Shown here piece after piece: positions 59,428-64,000 of a stretch of DNA of 64,000 nucleotides. Source of the stretch: Streptomyces sp. Alt3. GTDB lineage: Bacteria; Actinomycetota; Actinomycetes; Streptomycetales; Streptomycetaceae. Position 1 is the first letter of the stretch; every line of letters begins with the position of its first letter. The notes under the pieces are model-generated. The model was not told the origin of the DNA, did not search any database, and worked only from the letters and a program-made list of their open reading frames with translations. A program made the position numbers and the translations under genes. The stretch lies in assembly GCF_030719215.1 (NCBI RefSeq), contig NZ_CP120983.1, forward strand, positions 1,426,001-1,490,000. The letters are read 5' to 3'.

Positions 59428-60630
59428 CTACTCCACGATCTTCAGGAGCTTGTTCGCCGTGCCTTCGGTGGCGTTGGAGATCGCGTCCGGGGTGGCCCCC
59501 TCGGTGAGCGCCGTGGCGACCTCCTCGGGGGTGGCGTCGGGGTGTCCGCCGAGGTAGACGGCCGCGGCGCCGACGACGTGCGGGGTCGCCATGGACGTAC
59601 CGGAGATGGTGTTCGTGGCGTCGTCGCTGTCGTTCCAGGCCGACGTGATGTCCGAACCGGGCGCGTAGATGTCCACGACCGAGCCGAAGTTGGAGAAGGA
59701 CGACTGCTCGTCGTCCTCGGTGGACGAGGCGACCGTGATGGCCTCGGGGACGCGGGAGGGGGAGCCCTCGCCCGCGTCGCTCGACTCGTTGCCGGCGGCG
59801 ACCGCGAAGGTCACGCCGGAGGCGACGGCCTTCTGCACCGCGGCGTCGAGCGCCGGGTCGGCGCTCCCGCCCAGGCTCATGTTGGCGACGGACGGGCCCT
59901 CATGGTTCGCGGTGACCCAGTCGATGCCCGCCACGACCTGCTCGGTGGTACCCGAACCGGCGTCGTCCAGGACCCGGACGGCCACGATCTTCGCCTTCTT
60001 GGCGACACCGTGGGCGGCGCCCGCGATGGTCCCGGCCACATGCGTGCCGTGTCCGTTGCCGTCGTCGGCGTCGTCGTCGTTGTCCACGGCGTCGAAGCCC
60101 GAGGTGGCGCGTCCCTCGAAGTCCTTGTGGGTGACGCGGACACCGGTGTCGATGACGTACGCCGTGACGTCCCCGCCGGCGGCGTCCGGGTAGGTGTAGG
60201 CACCGTCACCGGCGGTCTCGGCCTGGTCGATCCGGTCCAGCCCCCAGGACGGCGGGTTGTCCTGGGTGGCGTCGATGTGGAACTTCTTGTTCTGGACGAC
60301 CTTGGAGACGGCCGGGTCGGCGGCGAGCCGCTTGGCCTCGGTCTCCGAAAGGCCGCTGGCCGAGAAGCCGTTGATGGCCGACTTGTAGTTCCGCTGGAGC
60401 GTGCCGCCGTACTCCTTGGCCAGCCCGGCCTTGTCGGCCTTCTGACCCAGCATCACGATGTAGCTGCCGGAGACAGCTGTCGCCGCGTCCGCACCGTAGA
60501 CGGTGCCCGTCGCGGGAGCCGGGGCGGCTCCGGCGAACGGGGTGGCGAGCAGGGTGATGCCCGCGGCGGCTGCCACGGCGGTTATCGATGCGGTGAGCTT
60601 GACCGAGCGAGCGCGCTTGTGAATTGCCAT
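59428..60630 (-). CDS. Secreted S8 (subtilisin-like) serine protease
   Basis: A 400-residue preproenzyme. A signal peptide (about 1-35) and an I9-type inhibitor propeptide (about 53-120) precede the catalytic domain. Asp161 (VIDTG), His194 (NGHGTHVAG), Ser346 (GTSMATPHV); oxyanion Asn in AAGN near 281. No C-terminal domain follows, so this is a minimal subtilase. ATG 60630 has GGAGA at 9 bases; earlier starts lack a signal peptide. Confidence 0.93.
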   Translation of the reverse strand: MAIHKRARSVKLTASITAVAAAAGITLLATPFAGAAPAPATGTVYGADAATAVSGSYIVMLGQKADKAGLAKEYGGTLQRNYKSAINGFSASGLSETEAKRLAADPAVSKVVQNKKFHIDATQDNPPSWGLDRIDQAETAGDGAYTYPDAAGGDVTAYVIDTGVRVTHKDFEGRATSGFDAVDNDDDADDGNGHGTHVAGTIAGAAHGVAKKAKIVAVRVLDDAGSGTTEQVVAGIDWVTANHEGPSVANMSLGGSADPALDAAVQKAVASGVTFAVAAGNESSDAGEGSPSRVPEAITVASSTEDDEQSSFSNFGSVVDIYAPGSDITSAWNDSDDATNTISGTSMATPHVVGAAAVYLGGHPDATPEEVATALTEGATPDAISNATEGTANKLLKIVE

Positions 60631-60934
60631 GAAGAGGGGTCTCCTCGTCATTCTTTGTGGGGGGATTGGCCCTCGGCCGGAAGATCTCCGGGGGCTGGTT
60701 CGAAACACTGCTCGATTGACGCGCCCAGATCAAGACCTTCATGCAGCCGTCACGGACTCGGCAAGCTTTCGCCACAGAAAACCTGCGCACTCCACCTATC
60801 CGGGACAATTCACTGACCGACTCCTGATCTTATGAACGCACTTAAGTTCCGGACGAGTGAACTTGACCTGATCAGGCACGAACAGCTTCACCTCCTTGCG
60901 GAAGAACCTCGAAACGGAATGACATGTTTCGTTT
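60631..60934. other. Intergenic region (304 bp) with no supported gene
   Basis: A divergent promoter region between the subtilase and the nucleotide-sugar dehydrogenase, more AT-rich than its surroundings, in particular at about 60830-60930. I could not pick promoter hexamers with confidence. Confidence 0.5.
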
Positions 60935-62356
60935 GTGCACACCGCAAGCAACACACCACATGCCTCACTCAAGACCCCATGGCGCACCGCTTCGACGACG
61001 GAGGGGAACGCCGGAGGGCCGGGCCGGGCTGACAGGTGCGCGGCAGCCGCCCCCGCGGAACACGTCACGTCCGCGAGCCTCCCGTCGCAGCCCCAGGGCG
61101 GAAGCCGGGCCACGGTCGCCGTCGTCGGGCTCGGCTACGTCGGGCTGCCGACCGCACTGGCCCTCCAGGCAGCCGGCCACACGGTGGTCGGTGTGGACAC
61201 GAGTGGGCACCGGCTGGAGGACATCCGGTCCGGGCGGGTCGATCTCCTGCCGGCACAGCACGGCCGGCTGGCCTCCGCCCTGCGCGACCCGGGCTTCCGG
61301 CTGACGGCGGACCCCGCCGCGGTCGCGACGGCGGACTCGGTGATCATCTGTGTGCCGACCCCGGTCGACGAGCGGCGCACGCCCGATCTGCGCGCACTGA
61401 CCGCCGCGTGCTCGTCGGCGGTGTCGCACGCGGTCCCGGGGCAGCTGCTGGTCCTCACCTCGACCAGCTACGTCGGCACCACGCGCGACCTCCTCGTCGA
61501 GCCGCTCGCGGCACGGGGACTGCTGCCCGGCGCCGAGGTGTTCGTGGCGTTCGCACCCGAGCGTATCGATCCCGGGAACCCCGCCCACTCCCCCGACAGG
61601 ACCCCACGCGTCATCGGTGGCGTCAGTCCTCGCAGCACCGAACTCGCCGCCTCCCTGCTCGCCGGGACCGCGCCCTCCGTCCACCGGGTGGACAGCCCGG
61701 AGGTCGCCGAGATGAGCAAGCTGTGGGAGAACACCTTCCGCGCCGTCAACATCGCCCTGGCGAACGAACTGGCCGAGAACTGCCTTGAGTTCGCACTGGA
61801 CCCCCGACAGGTCATCGAGGCGGCCGCCACCAAGCCGTACGGCTTCATGCCCTTCCGCCCGGGCGCGGGGGTCGGAGGGCACTGCATCCCCTGCGACCCG
61901 CACTACCTGCTCTGGCAACTGCGTGCGCGGGAGGTGACGTCGCCGCTGGTGGACGCCGCGATGACGGCGATCGCCGAGCGCCCCGCCCTGGTCGCCGGGA
62001 AGGCACGCGACGCACTCGCGGCACGTGGTCTGGGAACGCGCGGCTCCCGGGTCCTGGTCCTGGGCGTCGCCTACAAGCCAGGTGTGGCGGACCTGCGCGA
62101 GAGCCCGGCGCTGGAGATCATCGACCGGCTCACGGCATGGGGCGCCACCGTCGGGTACACCGACCCCCTGGTGCCCCGCCTGGAGCGGCGGGGCACCGTC
62201 CTGCACAGCGTCGACGCCCCCGAGGCCCTGGACTGGGACCTGGTCGTCGTCCACACAGTGCACCCCTGCACCGCACTGGACTGGCTGGAAAGCGGTCCCG
62301 CCGTCCTCGACGTCACGCACCGCCTCACGACCGCGGCCACCGGGGCCGCCGTATGA
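60935..62356 (+). CDS. Nucleotide-sugar dehydrogenase (WbpA/TviB-type UDP-sugar 6-dehydrogenase)
   Basis: A 473-residue NAD-dependent enzyme that oxidises C6 of a UDP-sugar to a uronic acid. Rossmann motif VVGLGYVGLP (63-72), then VPTPVDERRTPDL, FAPERIDPGN, active-site Cys317 in GGHCIPCDPHYL, and a C-terminal LGVAYKPGVADLRESPALEI. VPTPVDE...PDL resembles UDP-GlcNAc/ManNAc dehydrogenases more than UDP-glucose dehydrogenase. GTG 60935 is the only usable start in frame; it gives an unusually long N-terminal leader of about 60 residues without a good ribosome-binding site, so the true start may differ. Confidence 0.87.
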   Translation: MHTASNTPHASLKTPWRTASTTEGNAGGPGRADRCAAAAPAEHVTSASLPSQPQGGSRATVAVVGLGYVGLPTALALQAAGHTVVGVDTSGHRLEDIRSGRVDLLPAQHGRLASALRDPGFRLTADPAAVATADSVIICVPTPVDERRTPDLRALTAACSSAVSHAVPGQLLVLTSTSYVGTTRDLLVEPLAARGLLPGAEVFVAFAPERIDPGNPAHSPDRTPRVIGGVSPRSTELAASLLAGTAPSVHRVDSPEVAEMSKLWENTFRAVNIALANELAENCLEFALDPRQVIEAAATKPYGFMPFRPGAGVGGHCIPCDPHYLLWQLRAREVTSPLVDAAMTAIAERPALVAGKARDALAARGLGTRGSRVLVLGVAYKPGVADLRESPALEIIDRLTAWGATVGYTDPLVPRLERRGTVLHSVDAPEALDWDLVVVHTVHPCTALDWLESGPAVLDVTHRLTTAATGAAV

Positions 62357-63279
62357 CCGCCCCGTCCGCCCCGGACGGGGGCCGCGCTCCGAGCCGCCGC
62401 GCGCTGCTCACCGCCGCGGTCGTCACCCCCGCCGCCGGACTGGCCGGGGTGCTGGCCGCGGACAGTCCGGATACGGACACGCCGGACGACGGGAAGGCAC
62501 CGGGAGACGCCCCGGCCCTGGGCGGGAGCCCGGCGGAGACGGCCGAAGCCCTCTTCCGCCCGGTCCTCCCCGCCGAGGGCCTGGTCACCAACGAATACGC
62601 CTTCGGCAGACCGGACGCCGACGACGCACGGCTGTCACGGGACTGGGTCGTCACCAGCGGTTCGCTCCTCGCCCGCTGGACCTTCGGATGGACCGGCGTA
62701 CCCGACGGGGAACCGCCGGGCCCCGACTCCGGCCTCCACACCGGGTCGTCCGTCTTCCGGCTCGTCACCCGCCGCCGTGACTTCGGCGAGACCACCGTGC
62801 GGTGCTGGGTGTACCTGAAACCGCCGGGTGCCACCGACCGCACCCCCGCCCGCGACTGGGACGGCGGACACCTCTGGCTCCGTTACCACAGCGCGCAGGA
62901 GCTGTACGCCCTGAGCTTCCGCCGACGCGACGGCACGGTCGTCCTCAAGCGCAAACACCCGGCCCCGGGCAGGCCCGCGGACGACGAGGGCCTCTACACC
63001 ACCCTCGCCACGGCCGACCACGCCCTCGACTACGCCCGGTGGCATCAGGTCTCCGGCACGGTGAGCGGCCCCCGGGACGGCCGGGTCCGGGTCGCTCTGT
63101 CGCTGAACGGGCGGAAGGTCCTCGACGCGGAGGACCGGGACCCGGGCAGGCTGATCACGGCGGGCGGGGTCGGGCTGCGCGGTGACAACACGGAGATGGC
63201 GTTCTTCGGCTTCACGGCCGGGAACCACACGGGAAGCCGCCCCTGGGCGGAGCCCCCGGCAGAAGGGACACACCGGTGA
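62353..63279 (+). CDS. Exported LamG/lectin-fold-like protein, possibly Tat-dependent
   Basis: A 308-residue exported protein. The N-terminus has twin arginines (PSRRALLTAAVV, residues 14-15) and a hydrophobic core, suggesting Tat export. The mature part is beta-rich with Trp-rich segments (GHLWLRYHSAQELYALSFRRRD; HQVSGTVSGPRDGRVRVAL; GGVGLRGDNTEMAFFGF), which resembles concanavalin/LamG or DUF1080-like sugar-binding folds. No catalytic residues are evident. It overlaps its neighbours by four bases on both sides, so it belongs to the polysaccharide cluster. Confidence 0.72.
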   Translation: MTAPSAPDGGRAPSRRALLTAAVVTPAAGLAGVLAADSPDTDTPDDGKAPGDAPALGGSPAETAEALFRPVLPAEGLVTNEYAFGRPDADDARLSRDWVVTSGSLLARWTFGWTGVPDGEPPGPDSGLHTGSSVFRLVTRRRDFGETTVRCWVYLKPPGATDRTPARDWDGGHLWLRYHSAQELYALSFRRRDGTVVLKRKHPAPGRPADDEGLYTTLATADHALDYARWHQVSGTVSGPRDGRVRVALSLNGRKVLDAEDRDPGRLITAGGVGLRGDNTEMAFFGFTAGNHTGSRPWAEPPAEGTHR

Positions 63280-64000
63280 ACGCGCTCCACCGGCCGCCGG
63301 CCCGCCCCCCGCTCCCCACTCCTGACGGCGTCCCCGGCCCCCGCGGCGTCCGGGCGATCGGCCGGCGTGTCGCCCGCGCCGACCCCGCGATCCGGCACGG
63401 GGTACGCCGACTGGTCGTCCTGCTCCTCCTGATGCCGCTCCTGCTCGTCCTGGCCCATCACGCCGCCCGGCTGCCCCGGCTGAGCCTGCCCGTCTGCTAC
63501 GGGCTCGTCGTGCTGGCCGGCACGATCACCCTGCTCTACATCGCCTACAGCCGGTACGAGGACCCGGCCGAGGGCGAACTGCGGGTGCGTCCTGGTCCCG
63601 AGGAGATGTTCCCGCCACTGCCCGCGCATCCCATGGTCGCCTTCCTGCTCGCCGTCAAGGACGAGGTGGACGGCATCGAGGCGTGTGTGCGCTCCATGGC
63701 CGCCTCCGACTGCCCGGGGGTACGGATCATCGTGGTGGACGACCACTCCCAGGACGGCACCGGCGACGTACTGCGCAGACTGGAGGACGAGCTCGCCATC
63801 ACGGTCGTCCATCTGGACGCCAACGTCGGCAAGAAGCACGCTCTGGTCCGTGCCTGCGAGTTCACCGCCGACACCGAGGTCATCGCCTTCACCGACTCCG
63901 ACTGCGTCCTCGCCCCCGACGCGCTGCGCCGCTGTGTACGCGCACTGGTCACCCATCCCGAGCTGGGCGCCGTGAGCGGTCACTGCCGGGCCCTGAACAC
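63276..64000 (+). CDS. Membrane glycosyltransferase family 2, C-terminus outside window
   Basis: The first 241 residues of a GT2 synthase. Two membrane helices (about 45-61 and 73-90) precede a GT-A domain with VDDHSQDGT (154-162) and the DxD-like TDSDC (206-210). Layout is that of processive synthases such as hyaluronan, NodC or cellulose synthase types. GTGA overlap with the preceding gene. The upstream UDP-sugar dehydrogenase suggests it uses a UDP-uronic acid or UDP-amino-sugar acid, making an anionic polymer. The end is missing, so the processivity motif cannot be checked. Confidence 0.85.
   Translation, partial: MNALHRPPARPPLPTPDGVPGPRGVRAIGRRVARADPAIRHGVRRLVVLLLLMPLLLVLAHHAARLPRLSLPVCYGLVVLAGTITLLYIAYSRYEDPAEGELRVRPGPEEMFPPLPAHPMVAFLLAVKDEVDGIEACVRSMAASDCPGVRIIVVDDHSQDGTGDVLRRLEDELAITVVHLDANVGKKHALVRACEFTADTEVIAFTDSDCVLAPDALRRCVRALVTHPELGAVSGHCRALN

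Noticed and set aside
60832..61032. 66-codon frame starting ATG 60832
   Set aside because: It overlaps the start of the dehydrogenase frame, has no ribosome-binding site and shows no family pattern.

Overview
The window is actinobacterial and almost certainly from a Streptomyces chromosome. Its GC content is very high, GTG starts and 4-base ATGA/GTGA gene overlaps are common, and it carries chaplins and rodlins (the surface proteins of aerial hyphae), a streptogrisin-type protease and a BrkB/AidB pair. I see no rRNA, tRNA, CRISPR array, insertion sequence or prophage. Composition is even throughout, so this looks like ordinary chromosome with several accessory catabolic loci.

Layout. 1-3857: siderophore ABC uptake operon (lipoprotein plus two FecCD permeases, the second cut by the window edge) behind a DmdR-like iron box, with an AraC regulator upstream. 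3972-11002: PoxB-type pyruvate dehydrogenase, a PP2C-like protein that has lost metal-binding aspartates, a LuxR-type regulator, a DUF456 membrane protein, RsgA with a small upstream ORF, and an unknown protein. 11140-15128: a surface-protein island with three rodlins, one short chaplin, one long sortase-anchored chaplin and a small secreted protein with a chaplin-like signal peptide; the rodlins share a promoter pattern. 15204-31618: a large sialic-acid locus. It encodes a secreted sialidase, a CE7 acetyl esterase, an oligopeptide-type ABC importer (one subunit a permease-ATPase fusion), a NanT-type MFS transporter, two NanA/DapA-family aldolases, a ROK kinase (ManNAc kinase), NanE epimerase and two FadR-type GntR regulators. 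A 13-base operator core recurs at three promoters of the locus.

31686-39363: acyl-CoA genes (MaoC hydratase, MHS-type transporter with a probable N-terminal frameshift, thiolase, LysR regulator, two-subunit CoA-transferase, PaaH-like 3-hydroxyacyl-CoA dehydrogenase), consistent with breakdown of a dicarboxylic or aromatic-derived acid to succinyl-CoA and acetyl-CoA. 39434-45533: VOC protein, AraC regulator, BrkB membrane protein head-to-head with AidB, a GAF-domain regulator and a GNAT acetyltransferase. 45667-55125: assimilatory sulfate reduction: a cysteine-containing leader peptide, sulfite reductase, a zinc-ribbon protein, CysH, CysC, CysD, CysN, a sulfonate-type ABC importer and a sirohydrochlorin chelatase. 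55204-60630: a DinB-like protein, ketopantoate reductase-like protein, streptogrisin-like protease, two small domain proteins and a secreted subtilase. 60935-64000: start of a polysaccharide cluster (nucleotide-sugar dehydrogenase, a secreted lectin-fold-like protein and a membrane GT2 glycosyltransferase that runs off the window).

All assignments were made by reading protein motifs. No database search was run.
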